DNA of 64,000 nt from positions 129,557,018-129,621,017 of the forward strand of contig CM043968.1 of the NCBI GenBank assembly GCA_014529385.2, written 5' to 3'. The first letter of the stretch is position 1. Each line of letters begins with the position of its first letter. Shown here in pieces: positions 42,521 to 53,945 of the stretch. The notes under the pieces were generated by a model. That model was given only the letters and a program-made list of their open reading frames with translations, did not search any database and was not told the DNA's origin. Origin of the DNA: Adiantum capillus-veneris (Eukaryota > Streptophyta > Polypodiopsida > Polypodiales > Pteridaceae). The position numbers and the translations under genes were made by a program.

Positions 42521-43460
42521 ATGTCTTCCGGCACTCGCAAGGGTTCTTCTTCTTCAATAAGGTCCACAACCATTGTGGAAAATGATCCAAAATCTCCTAA
42601 GTGTGGAGATAGCAACACAACCACCCAACCAACGGCATCGAAAACCATGATCATGGCATACTTGGTATCATTGCAAGAGACCATAAACAAACAAGGCGAA
42701 GACTTACGAGCACTTGCAATGGAGAATGGCATACTAAAGGTACTTGTGGTTGAGAATGAGAATCTCAAGAGGACACTTGAGATACAAACAACACGTTTGA
42801 TGCAGCTTGAAGAGGAAGTGAAGGAATGTAAACGCTCTCTTGTGGACTTGAATGCTTTGAAGGAGCGGATAAGCAAAGTAGAGTGTGACCATGTATTGAA
42901 AGATGAGAAATTTGACACCATGAGCCGGGATGTATGTGACATAAAAAATGTATGCACAAACAAGTTTTGGGCAGATGTATGTGGTTTCTAATTCCTCATT
43001 CATGCAAGATATGGTTCAAACAAAGAATGTTGAGAATGTGGATGTTGAGGAGTTGAAGGAACGAGAGCGACGTTCCAAGAACATTGTTATTCGTGGAATT
43101 CCCAAAGAGAAGCTAGAGACACCTCCTTCTCTTGCCATTGTTATCGAAGATTTCTTCAAAACTCACTTTTGCATGTCCGGAGTTATGGTCTATGGAGCAC
43201 ATAGAGTGGGGAAGCAAAGAGCTCCTCACTCGGGAGAACGGCCAATTGTATGCACCATACCGGATGAGCCCAAGAAAAAGATTATCCTTGATAATAGTTG
43301 GATCTATTTGAGGGATACAAAAGGTTTTGTATATGAAGGTCGCACTATTAAGCAACAAAACATGCATCGCAAGGCATATGAGGAAAAGAATAAGAAAAAC
43401 AAGGAGATCTCTCATGAAGAAAATGTGCCCAAGGAGGAGGCAAATCCCTCGAGCAAATAG
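42521..43460 (+). pseudogene. LINE ORF1 protein (coiled coil, RRM, C-terminal domain)
   Basis: Starts MSSGTRKGSSSSIRSTTIVE, with a Ser-rich head. A coiled coil follows over about residues 50-130 (NENLKRTLEIQTTRLMQLEE, VKECKRSLVDLNALKERISK). A frame change near 42,950 leads to VEELKERERRSKNIVIRGIP, the start of an RRM. Next are VIEDFFKTHFCMSGVMVYGA, HRVGKQRAPHSGERPIVCTI and a basic tail NMHRKAYEEKNKKNKEIS. This is the L1 ORF1 layout of trimer-forming coiled coil, RRM and C-terminal domain that binds LINE RNA. One frameshift is the only clear defect. Confidence 0.88.
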
Positions 43461-43466
43461 GGATAC

Positions 43467-44718
43467 GTGACCTATGAGACCAAGTTACAATTGAATTATA
43501 ATGGATACCCATGGAATGCGGGGGTTGTCATTGATGAACTAACAAGCAAAGCCGATGTTGTACTTCTTGTTGAAACTTGGAAGCATGATACACAAAGGAT
43601 TAACGGCTTGGAGAATTACAATGTACATTCATTGATGTGGTCAAAGAATCTTAAGAAACGAAGAGGTAGCATATATGGTTAAGAAAGGATTGGAAGATTT
43701 TGTATCAATTGTGAAAGATGAAAAGTACAAACAGTATGTATGGCTGAAAATTATGACACCAAAAAGAACACCCATTTTTGTAGTCGGTTGCTACATTCCT
43801 CATCATGATTTCTCCTTTTATGCTTGCATGGATAGAGATCCGCCATTTTTTTATTTAGAAGAGGACATTGTTTATTTCAAAGATGAAGGTGATGTTATTG
43901 TGTTTGGGGATATGAATGCTCGCACAAAAACATTGCAACATGATACTCAACAATTTGATATGCCATACATTTCAAGGGCGTTAGAGGAAGTTCACTTGTA
44001 TGATCGTTCTTCGATGGATGAGAAAGAGCCGGATCACTATGGAAAGCTACTTTTACACATGCGTAATAGCACGGGTATGCTCATTGCCAATGATGTATCT
44101 CTGTGGAGTGGAACCAATGGATTTACATGTAGGAGACATAATGGAGACAGTGTGATTGACTATATGCTACTCTCTGAAGCCATCATGTATCGCATAAAGA
44201 GTTTTATGTTTGTCCAATGGACCCCGGAATCCGACCATCGTACCTTATGTATTGACCTTTCATGTGGAGAAGCAACTAAGCATGATAATCTCAGCCAAAG
44301 GAAAGAGAAATTATCACTATATATGAATTTCAAACGGGCACCAATGTACATTGAAATGGTTGAGCAAAAATTATGGATGAAAAAGCTTCAATATGATGCA
44401 CCATTGGAAACTAAATGGGAAGTTTTCAAGAAAGTTATTTGTTCTTGTGCCGAAGAATGCTTTGCTATAAAGCATCTCCATGGTATCAACAAAGATAGAT
44501 CACGCAAAAGATGGTTTGATAAAGAATGTCAAGATGCTCGAAAGTCCTTGATAAAGCTTGATACAACTATGGACAAAGACAAATATCAAAGTCATTTGCA
44601 TACATACAAGGCGTTGATTCAAAAGAAGAGAAGAAGATGGGAAGTAAAGCAACAACTTTTTCAAGTCCAAGAAAAGGCACATGCATGTGGAATATTTTGG
44701 AGAAACTTGAGGAGGTAA
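43467..44718 (+). pseudogene. LINE ORF2 endonuclease domain (APE type)
   Basis: Reads LNYNGYPWNAGVVIDELTSK and ADVVLLVETWKHDTQ (the N and E residues of the active site), then after a frame change near 43,680 VKKGLEDFVSIVKDEKYKQY. Next come VIVFGDMNARTKT (GDxN motif), GDSVIDYMLLSEAI (D/IDY motif) and WTPESDHRTLCIDL (SDH motif). The order and motifs are those of the exonuclease-endonuclease-phosphatase fold that nicks target DNA for target-primed reverse transcription. After the fold a basic linker (DRSRKRWFDKECQDARKSLI) leads to RT. Apart from one frameshift all catalytic residues are present. Confidence 0.92.
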
Positions 44719-44748
44719 GTGGGTTGAGTATTTTGGTGACTTGAAAAG

Positions 44749-46672
44749 TTGGCCACTTGCAAAGCGAGAGATCTTCAAGGTATCAAGTCGGAGATGATCA
44801 AATGGACGGGAGATTTTACCCATGAGTGGATGTGTGCTATGTTCAACCTTGCACTTCAACATGGTATGCCTTATGATTGGAGTACTAATTGGGTTAAGCC
44901 TTTGCATAAAGGAGGGGGATGTAAAGAATGTAAACAACTACTAGACTATAATGATTGGGTCTCTTATGGCAAAGTTATTTGGGTGTATAATGGAGATGAA
45001 ATTGAGTGATTGGGCTGAGGGAAATGAAAAGCGTGCAAAGCAGTTTTTTGTCGATGCCATAGCACCATTGATCATCTTGTCACTCTTCATGTTCTCATGG
45101 AGGAAAGTCGGTTGAAAGGCAAGCGATTGTATTGTTTTTTTGTGGACTTTAAGAAAGCCTTTGATATGATTCCACGTAACAATTTGTGGAGAAGGATGGA
45201 AAAACTCCAAGTGCCAAGTGAGTTTCTGCTTGCGGTTTCTTGAATCTATGAGAAGGTGATTTGTCAATTGTGCGTGGGAAGAGAAATTTCAAAAAAAATT
45301 GTAAGCACTATTGGGGTTAAACAAGGATGTCCGTTGTCACCAACGTCCTTTGGTCTATGCATCGATCAATGGGAACAAATGGTACTTGACTTTATGCAAG
45401 AAGAAGGCATTTAAGAGGTCACTATTTGCAATGTGGTAATCATGCTTTTGTTGTATGCGGATGATGTAGTGCTTCTGGCACACACTTTAGAAGATGCACA
45501 AAAACTTATGGTTGTCCTTGAGAAATTTTTCTTGCATAGTGGGCTGATTGTGAATGAATCCAAACAAAGGTTATGCTTGTGAAAACCAACCATAAGGAGA
45601 ACCCATGCATTGTGTACAACAATGAGAAACTTGAAGTTGTTGAGAGCTTTAGAGTACCTTGGCCTTGAGGTTCCGTCCAATCACAAGTGTCATGAATGTG
45701 CTATGCGTCGTTTGGAAGCGAGAAAGAGAGCATATTATACATTTGAGAACATGTGTAATGCCGGAAACATCAAGTGTTGGGTTCTCAAGAAGTATTTTTT
45801 TGATGCATTGGTGACACCGGTTCTTGTTTATGGAGTTGAAGTGTGGGGCGGGAGCATCTCAAAGTTTACTTGGAAAGAGTTTGAGAATGTCCAAAAGTGT
45901 TTTCTTACAAACCATATATGCTCCTACGTCTTGAGTTGGGATGTCTTCCAATTGAGGTTATGGGCATGGAAAGGGTTGTGGAGTACATGATAAAGATGAG
46001 TCAAAACCCCTCACATCGACTTTCTACAATTGCATGGGAAGCAAGAAAAAAGTTCAAAAGACGCATAAAAGCAAGATCTTGAGCACGGGATGGATGCAAG
46101 ACATAAAGAAGTGGTTTGTGAGATGGGATGCATTACACTTGCTACAAGATGCTTCAATTGACTCCCAAGTGAATGAAGCTTTTCTACAACGCCAATGTAT
46201 TACGGCTTGGGAGAAATCCGGTGGGTCACACTTCATACATTACACCACCCATATTGCCCCCAACTACAAAACCATGTTCTTCGCTGAAAGAGGAAATCGT
46301 ACTCACACTTACATGCTTGAGCCTATCCCCTTTTCGGCGATACGCACTATCGCAGCCATTCGGCTTAGCTTCCATTTCCTTCGATGCGAGATAGGATGTT
46401 GAGGCAATGGAGAAGAGTCAAATCAACTGTGCACATTATGCTCACTACAAGTTCGAAAGTCTGAGTACCACACAGTACTAGAATGCTCAGCTTTTGGTCA
46501 CATCCGAACTTGCTTCTCTCACATTTTCAGCCATAACTTAGACCTCACACTTTCCTCTCCCAGCCAAAGTGTGAGCTCTTTATTGCGACTCTCATCACCA
46601 CAGTTTTGGAGCATCGAGAGTCACTCATCAGCCATACACATACTACATGACATGTAACTTTGGTCCCATAGG
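44749..46672 (+). pseudogene. LINE ORF2 reverse transcriptase and C-terminal region
   Basis: Scattered frames give the RT blocks in order: NWVKPLHKGG, SLMAKLFGCIMEMKLSDWAE, then LYCFFVDFKKAFDMIPRNNL (motif A), KIVSTIGVKQGCPLSPTSFG (motif B), and MLLLYADDVVLLAHTLEDAQ (motif C, YADD) near 45,450. After it come ESFR-YLGLEV, CHECAMRRLEARKRAYYTFE, LVYGVEVWGG and a terminal part with C-T-L-C and SEYHTVLECSAFGHIRTCF (CCHC-like), ending near 46,672. Several stops and shifts are present, and the part just before RT seems shortened relative to the inverted copy. Confidence 0.9.
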
Positions 46673-46721
46673 TCATATTTGACCTCCGAGGACGATAATA
46701 CCTCCGAGGACGATAATAAAA

Positions 46722-46747
46722 TCTATCTATCTATCTCTCTCTCTCTC
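46722..46747. repeat. (TATC)n/(TC)n at the 3' edge of the LINE
   Basis: TCTATCTATCTATC followed by TC repeats immediately after the LINE's last specific bases. The truncated copy at 39,235 has the same passage into TC in its sense strand. Confidence 0.9.
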
Positions 46748-46950
46748 CCTTCTCTTTTAAAATCTATGATGCCCAAAAATAATATGTTATTGTCTGTCAT
46801 GAACCATATGCGCATCCTTTCCATAAGACTTGTATGATTTTGTCTCATCTTCCTTCTCACACATCGCTTTCAGAACCAATCCTGGTAGGGACCGAGATGT
46901 AGAGCATCTTAATGACCAATGCCTGTGGATGTTGCTGAAGTCCGAGTGCA

Positions 46951-47033
<83 letters not shown>

Positions 47034-47080
47034 CATTGAGCAGTGCATGAAGTTGCATCATGAAACCTCACATGGATCAT

Positions 47081-47120
<40 letters not shown>

Positions 47121-47330
47121 GGATACTCCAAGATCGACCTCTTTGTCATGATCCACTAATTCATCATGTTGATCTGCAGCTGTAAGCATTCGACCAACCA
47201 TAGCCAAAGAGCGAGCATATGTGGCATACGTGTCAGCGAGTGAGAGCAAGCGACAAAGAGCCATGCATTGGTTATGGAAACAATACAAGAGGCAGATGAA
47301 GGAAGGGTTGGATGGATTGGAGGAGCGCTC

Positions 47331-47380
<50 letters not shown>

Positions 47381-47500
47381 TCTAAAGCTGAGGTGTGTGT
47401 GACGACCAAGATCAGTGTCCCTGGTAGGTGGCCGTTAAGCCTAGGCCTGTGTGACAAGCAAGATCGGCGTTTCTGGCAGGTGGCGCCACCTCAACGAACG

Positions 47501-47543
<43 letters not shown>

Positions 47544-48596
47544 GACAGAGAGAGAGAGAGGTTTCATATGGTTTAGAGGATGCAACTTCATAATCAGTAT
47601 TTGTTTGGACTTTCTATACCTACGCTCATACTGGCTGATCTATAATTTTAATTGAGTAGAATCTCAAGAGATTTCTTCCACTCCTCACTGGACCTCATCA
47701 CTATATCCTCATTGGAGCCTTCTAAAGTTATGAGGTAGCCACTCAAAAATCTGTAGGCGAAGTTCCAGCACGGGCGGTGAAATTTCATGCTCTATTCTCT
47801 GCGAATTGACCATTCGGACTACGCTCAAACGATGCAAGAATTCTTACTTATTTTAAATAGAAAAAAAAAGGCCCTATTGCCTCCTCCTTTCATCCCTCAG
47901 GTGCAAGCACACTGCGTGCAGGAAGTGAGTGAGAGGAGCCCTCTCCACAGGCGCCATACTGGCTGCGGGAGATGATGAGAAAGATGGAGGCGGAGAGGGT
48001 GGTGAGGATGTGATGGCACTCCTTGCGTTTGGTCTCACTCTTCGGCTTCCTCACCCGCCGATGGCTTGCAATGCCACTCGCTTCCCTGATACATGAAGGA
48101 GCACGCAAAGAGCAGAGGAGGAATCTTGCGAAGATTGGCATGTTCGCCAATCCTATGTGAGCAACCTGTGATCATTTCGTATCTTTGCCTCCATATTCCA
48201 CCTCTTAGTCCATCCTGAAAACTTGTTGGTGGCTCTGCTGTCTGCTACCTGCTGAACATCTACCCTTCTCGTCCTCCTTCGTTGGCCCTCGCCACCTTCT
48301 AAAGGTCAGGGAATCTAGTTTACTAATGAATGATTTTCGCGATAAATTCATAAATTTATCGTGGCAAGTCATCGTGGAAATCCAAGCGATCCTTCCTTGG
48401 TTGCTAGAGGCTAGAGCCCATCCTTAGAAGACAACAATCATGCGAAACAGTCCTAGAGTGCTTGGAAAAAAACTAAGTTTAGTATAATCCCACCTGCAAA
48501 TTTAGTATTTACCTTTAAATTTTATATTTGAAGGTGAGAAAACCTACAAAATTTAGAGTAATTTAGTGTAAAAACCTTTAAACTTACTCAAAAATA
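46748..48596. repeat. Microsatellite-rich interval without recognised genes
   Basis: It contains (GT)n at about 46,953-46,996 joined to (GA)n to 47,028, (CT)n at 47,083-47,118, (CT)n(CA)n at about 47,328-47,381 and (GA)n at 47,503-47,562. No protein domain was recognised. From 47,600 to 48,590 the sequence is of mixed composition. An open frame at 47,890-48,150 on the minus strand has no recognisable domain. Confidence 0.7.

Positions 48597-48626
<30 letters not shown>
48597..48626. repeat. (TC)n at the start of a truncated LINE copy
   Basis: A TC run of about 30 bases ending where LINE similarity begins (at the sequence matching about 44,975 of the long LINE). Confidence 0.93.
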
Positions 48627-48630
<4 letters not shown>

Positions 48631-49463
48631 GATGTTTGGGTGCATAATGGAGATGAAATTGAGTGACTGAGCTGAACAGAATGACAAACGTGCAAGAGGA
48701 CAAGCGGGATTTTGTCGATGCCATAGAACCATTGTTCATCTTATCACTCTTCGTATTCTCATGGAGGACAGTCGGTTGAAAGGCAAGTGATTGTATTGTT
48801 GTTTTGTGGACTTTAGGAAAGCTTTTGATATGATTCCACGTAACAATTTGTGGAGAAGGATGGAAGAACTCTAAGTGCCAAGTGAGTTTATACTTGCGGT
48901 TTCTCGAATCTATGAGAAGGTGATGTGTCAATTACGCATGGAAAGAGAAATTTCAAAAAAAATTGTAAGCACTATTTGGGTTAAACAAGGATGTCTGTTG
49001 TCACCAACTCTCTTTGGTCTATACATCAATCAATTGGAACAAATGGTACTTGACTTTATGCAAGAAGAAGGCATTGAAGAGGTCACTATTTGCAATGCGG
49101 TAATCATGCTTTTGTTGTATGTGGATGATGTAGTGCTTCTAGCTCACACTTTAGAGGATGCACAAAAACTTATGGTTGTTCTTGAGAAATTTTTCTTACA
49201 TAGTGTCCTGATTGTGAATGCATCAAAAACAATGGTTATGCTTCTGAAAACCAACCATAAGGAGAAGCCATGCATTGTGTACAACAATGAGACACTTGAA
49301 GTTGCTGAGAGCTTTAAGTACCTTGGCCTTGAGGTTTCGGCCAATCACAAGTGGCATGAATGTGCTATGCGTCGTCTGGAAGCCAGAAAGAGAGTGTACT
49401 ATGAATTTGAGAACATGTGTAATGCCGGAAACATCAAGTGTTGGGTTCTCAAGAAGTACCACA
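48627..49463 (+). pseudogene. LINE RT segment, sense, 5'-truncated
   Basis: Strongly similar to 44,980-45,800 of the long LINE. It reads HRTIVHLITLRILMEDSRLK, CCFVDFRKAFDMIPRNNLWR, a stop, then a 225-codon frame with KIVSTIWVKQGCLLSPTLFG, LLLYVDDVVLLAHTLEDAQK and KYLGLEVSANHKWHECAMRR to LKKYHK. The active site is YVDD where the long copy has YADD. At 49,463 the sequence switches abruptly to the inverted strand of an earlier RT portion, so the copy has no 3' end. Confidence 0.88.
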
Positions 49464-49742
49464 AGTATAAACTCACTTGGCACTTGGAGTTCTTCTATCC
49501 TTCTCCTCAAATTGCTACGTGGAATCGTATCAAAGGCTTTCTTAAAGTCTAGAAAAAAACAATACAATCCCTTGCCTTTCAACCAACTTTCCTCCATAAA
49601 AACATGAAGAGTGACAAGATGATCAATGGTGCTATGGCGTCGACAAAAACCCGCTTTTCATTTTGCACGCTTGTCATTCTCAAATTTTATATCCATTATG
49701 CACCCAAACAACTTTGCCATAAGAGACCCAATCATTATAGTT

Positions 49743-50400
49743 TGGTAGTTATTTACATTCTCTACATCCCCTCCTTTATGCAAAGGCTTGACCCAATTAG
49801 TACTCCAATCATAAGGCATACTATTGTTGAAGTGCAAGGTTGATTATATCACACATCCATTATGCACCCAAACAACTTTGCCATAAGAGACCCAATCATT
49901 ATAGTCCAGTAGTTATTTACATTCTATATCCCCTCCTTTATGCAAAGGCTTGACCCAATTAGTACTCCAACCATAATGCATACCATGTTGAAGTACAATT
50001 TACAATCATTATAGTCCGTTTGTTATTTACATTCTCTACATCCCCTCCTTTATGCAAAGGCTTGACCCAATTAGTACTCCAATCATAAGGCATATCATGT
50101 TGAAGTGCAAGGTTGAATATATCACACATCCACTCATGTGTAAAATCATTATAATCCGGTAGTTATTTACATTCTATATCCCTTCCTTTATGCAAAGGCT
50201 TGACCCAATTAGTACTCCAACCATAACGCATACCATGTTGAAGTACAATTTACAATCATTATAGTCCGGTTGTTATTTACATTCTCTACATCCCCTTCTT
50301 TATGCAAAGGCTTGACCCAATTAGTACTCCAATCATAAGGCATACCATGTTGAAGTGCAAGGTTGAACATATCACACATTTACTCATGTGTAAAATCTCT
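49743..50400 (-). repeat. Tandem repeat of about 250 bp inside the inverted LINE
   Basis: The phrase TTTATGCAAAGGCTTGACCC occurs at 49,775, 49,937, 50,049, 50,187 and 50,299, spaced 162, 112, 138 and 112 bases. The 112+138 alternation makes a dimeric unit of 250 bases. The unit corresponds to the RT region encoding NWVKPLHKGG in the long LINE, which has it once. Confidence 0.88.
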
Positions 50401-50770
50401 CGTCTATTTAATCATTTTCATCTTGATACCTTGAAGATATCCCGCTTTGCGAGTGGCCAATTTTTTGAGCCCACCGCGTACATCCTCAATAGTAAAAAAA
50501 AAAAGAGAACGTACATGGGAATGAACCATAAAATGACATTTTTTCAGCATTCGGTTGCTCATATAGTTGCCTACAATGTGTGTACATATCCACAAGACTT
50601 TGATAGTTTTCTTTATCCATAGTTGCATCAAGCTTTATCAAGGACTTTCGAGCATCTTGAAATTCTTTATCAAACCACCTTTTCTGTTATTTATCTTTGT
50701 TGATACCATGGACATGCTTTATAGCAAAGCATTCTTCGGCACAAGAACAACTAAATTTCTTGAAATTTTC

Positions 50771-51640
50771 CTATTTAGTTTTGAATGGTGCGTCATATTG
50801 GATCTTTGTCATCCATAAATTTTGCTCAACCATTTCAACGTACATAGGTGCCCTTTTGAAATCCATACATAGTGATAAGTTCTCTTCCCTTTGGCTGAAA
50901 TTATCATTCTTAGTTGCTTCCCCACATACAAGGTCAATACATAAGGTGTGATGGTCTAATTCTGGGGTCCATTGGAAAAGCGTAAAACTCTTTATGTGAT
51001 ACATGATGACTTCGGAGAGTAGCATATAGTCAATCATACTATCCCCATTATGTTTTCTACATGTAAATCCATTGGTTCCACTCCACAAAGATACACCATT
51101 GGCAATGAGCATACCCGTGCTATTACACATGTATAAAAGTAACTTTCCATATTGATCCGGCTCTTTCTCATCCATTGGAGTTCGATCATACAAGTGAACT
51201 TTCTCCACCAACTCCCTTGAAATGTATGGCATATTGAATTGTTGATCAGTATCATCTTACAATGTTTTTGTGTGAACATTCATATCCCCAAAGATAATAA
51301 CGTCACCTTTGCCATTAAAATAGGAAATGTCCTCTTCTAAGTCAAAAAATGGCTAATCTCTATCCATGCAAGCATAAAAGGGGGAATCATGGTGAGGAAT
51401 GTGGAAATGGGCTACAAAAATGGGTTCTCTTTTTGGTGCCATAATTTTCAGCCATATATAATATTCAAGTGCTTGTCATCTTTCACTATTGATACAAAAT
51501 CTTACATTCCTTTCTTAACCATACATGCTAGTCCTCCTTGCCCTCTTAATAGCTTGAGATTCTTTGACCACATCAATGAATGTACATTGTAATCCTTCAA
51601 TCCATTAATCCTTTGTGTATCATGCTCCCAAGTTTCAACA
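50771..51640 (-). pseudogene. LINE endonuclease of the inverted copy
   Basis: A 153-residue frame at 50,771-51,232 reads MPYISRELVEKVHLYDRTPM, NGVSLWSGTNGFTCRKHNGD and MLSEV-type sequence with WTPELDHHTLCIDL (S-D-H changed to L-D-H). Upstream on the minus strand, frames with stops supply DVIIFGDMNV-like and KADTVLLVETWEHD-like sequence. It is homologous to 43,500-44,420 of the long LINE. The changed SDH motif and frame breaks show it is dead. Confidence 0.85.
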
Positions 51641-52254
51641 AGAAGTACAGTATCGGCTTTGCTTGTTAGTTCATCAATGCCAACCCCCCCATTCCATGGG
51701 TTTCCATTGCAGTTTCAAAAGCATACTTTCAATTGTAACTCTGTCTCATAGGTTGCACATTCCTATTTGATCGAGGGACTTGCCTCCTCCTTGGGCACAA
51801 TTTCTTCATGAGAGATTTCCTTGTTTTTTTTATTCTTCTCGTTATATGCCTTGCGACACATATTTTTTTGCTTGATAGTGCAATCTTCACATACAAAACA
51901 TTTTGTGTCCCTCAAATAGATCCAACTATTATCAATTATAATCTTTTGTTTTTGTCTCATCCGGCATGGTGCTTACAATTGGCCATTCTCTTGAGTGAGG
52001 AGCTCCTTGCTTACCCACTCTATGCGGTCTCTAAACCATAACGATTAGAGTCAACTTTTCCAAGCATGTTCACTTCAAAAAACTTGCTGCAGAAACACCT
52101 TCCATGATTTTGAATTTTTTTTTCTTTACATCAATGCCTAAAGGGCGTTATGCTCTTTGATTGAGGCTATAGATCACCCAAAATTAGAGTTTGGATGAAG
52201 AAGTTAAGATAAAAAAGAGTGAAATGTTGGCTACTAGGTCAAAAACGGTTGCAT

Positions 52255-52256
<2 letters not shown>

Positions 52257-52299
<43 letters not shown>

Positions 52300-52330
52300 G
52301 TGGGGGGGGGGGGGGGGGGGGGGGGGGGGG
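52257..52330. repeat. (GA)n followed by a 29-base G tract
   Basis: GA run 52,257-52,296, then TGAGT, then 29 consecutive G (52,302-52,330). In LINE sense orientation this reads C-tract, ACTCA, (TC)n, LINE. The long LINE is also preceded by ACTCA(TC)n (from 42,245). Confidence 0.95.
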
Positions 52331-52725
52331 TAGGGGGTGGCCTATGAGATGGGGGAGGTGAAGCAACAAAAGGGTTTGGCGAGGATAGAGGTTGAGAAGG
52401 ATGACGATGAACTTGCTTCTGCCTTCAACATCACCTCCATCTCTCCCTCCGCTCTTTGCTCCTCTATAGATGTTGCCCTCACTTCCCACATTGTGTTTTC
52501 TTCTCTTTGTAGTGTCCATCATCCATTCCCAAACTTCCCCCATCCTCAAGTTCTAGCATGCAAATCTCACTATCATGCAAAGTTCCTTAACATTTTTACA
52601 ACAAACGTTGTCATTTTTATGTGATGAGTGAATACTCACAGTTCATTAGCCTCACACATCACGTCTACGATATTGATAGCCTCTCTTGCGCATAGGTTTC
52701 AATGGCACAAGTGTGGCTCATGGTA

Positions 52726-52815
<90 letters not shown>

Positions 52816-53690
52816 CACACATGTATATACACACATACTTCAATTGCTTTACAGATGGCCAATGCTTTAGGTAGTGGATGCATTATGGATAAATTGGAGA
52901 TGTGCATGTCCAATCGTATGTAATGATGTTCTGTGGAATTTTATGGATATTCACCACCTATTGTAGCCAGTTTAAAAGGAGATTGGAAAATGTGGAGGGT
53001 CATTGAGACACCCCCACCCAAAAGGAGCAGTCACCACCAGTGACCACCCTTTATCAAAATTCTGCAAAGAAAATGGATATGGGGCACCCGTTTTGTGATA
53101 TGAGGGCACTCCAAGCCTCCTCCGAAGGTGCCTTTAGAGGGCCTAGCACTTCACCCTTGGAGGGATGGATTGCCCGGGGCTTGTTGAAGCCTAGAAACAA
53201 GATAGTTTACAAGCATAGGGGCATCATTAGTTTCTCTTTCATTAGCAAAATCAAAGCTATCAACATTCATTTCAATCTCTTTTCCCTTGTCAGCCATACT
53301 AGCAAATTTTAGATGTAAAGTTTCACTTGTACTTTGGCACTTCAAGCCCTAGTTGTTACTTCTCTTTACCTTAAAAGATAAGCACTCGAGCATCTATACA
53401 CGTGGCTTGAATATTATTAACTGCAAGGAATAGAAGAGAGGGTTTCACAGAGCCAAGACAACACCGGTTCTTGTCAAGCTTCTAATAGCTCAATAAGGGT
53501 TAAGCCATAGGCAAGCCCCGCAGGACTCCATTATTAATACCATAGCTCTCGATGGTATCCCCGTTAACTGCATAAAGCAGGTGTGATTCAAGGATGAAAA
53601 ATCCCTATTCTACTTACTCTTTTGCAATTAATAGCACCGACCATTTGTAGCAAGCTTGAGGACATCTCTTCTTGAGCAAGAAAAGAGAAA
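52331..53690. other. No recognised gene; (CT)n at 52,729-52,812
   Basis: A 95-codon frame at 52,337-52,624 has no recognised domain. A CT run of about 84 bases occupies 52,729-52,812 and passes into CA/TA simple sequence. The rest is mixed sequence without domains. Confidence 0.5.
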
Positions 53691-53698
53691 CCAATAGC

Positions 53699-53712
53699 TC
53701 TGATACCAATGT
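53699..53712 (-). other. Possible primer-binding site (Met tRNA) of an unresolved element
   Basis: The minus strand reads ATTGGTATCAGAGC next to a TGTAACATTC start on the plus strand (53,710), the layout of a minus-strand 5' LTR ending and its PBS. No LTR partner was located, so element limits are unknown. Confidence 0.4.
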
Positions 53713-53945
53713 AACATTCAATGCACTAGTAAAACTTGTGTGTAGCGGAAAATGATAACATAGTGAGCATTCATTAAGAATAAGCTCCAAATGAGCATAG
53801 AGAGAGTACTTCATTGGAGAAAGGAACATAGCAATTTAGACACCTAGCTAGTTTGGCAGAGACAATACTTGAAAAGAGAGATAAATAGAACAATTGACAA
53901 CAATTGAGGACCAGATTTACATGGAGCCAATTATAGCTTCTCCCA

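Larger units (their letters stand above)
42282..46721 (+). mobile_element. Near full-length LINE (ORF1, APE endonuclease, RT), 4.4 kb
   Basis: A 5' leader of about 240 bases, an ORF1 RNA-binding protein, then an ORF2 with endonuclease and reverse transcriptase ending in a CCHC-like C-terminus. The leader is shared with the inverted copy ending at 52,256, and the last 115 bases with the fragment at 39,235. The 3' end reads AAAATCTATCTATCTATC and then (TC)n, with no poly(A). A 19-base unit containing CCTCCGAGGACGATAATA is tandemly duplicated at about 46,683-46,719. Frameshifts and stops occur in each gene, so it is inactive. Confidence 0.9.
49464..52256 (-). mobile_element. Inverted LINE copy: 5' leader, ORF1 end, endonuclease, start of RT
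   Basis: The minus strand from 52,256 carries the same leader as the long LINE (GCAACCGTTTTTGACC, then a CAAACTC..TTTGGGTGATCTATAG phrase). The ORF1 C-terminus follows (IIIDNSWIYLRDTKCFVCED, 51,763-51,960), with most of ORF1 deleted. The endonuclease is at 50,771-51,640 (GTNGFTCRKHNGDSMIDYML, WTPELDHHTLCIDL), then the pre-RT linker, a tandem array (49,743-50,400) and an RT start ending at 49,464. There it meets the sense RT copy tail to tail. In sense orientation the 5' end is bordered by (TC)n (52,257-52,296). Confidence 0.87.

Noticed and set aside
48627-52256. Ordinary twin-priming inversion of a LINE
   Set aside because: Twin priming leaves a sense 3' part with its tail next to an inverted 5' part. 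Here neither part has a 3' end and both begin with TC at the outer edges.
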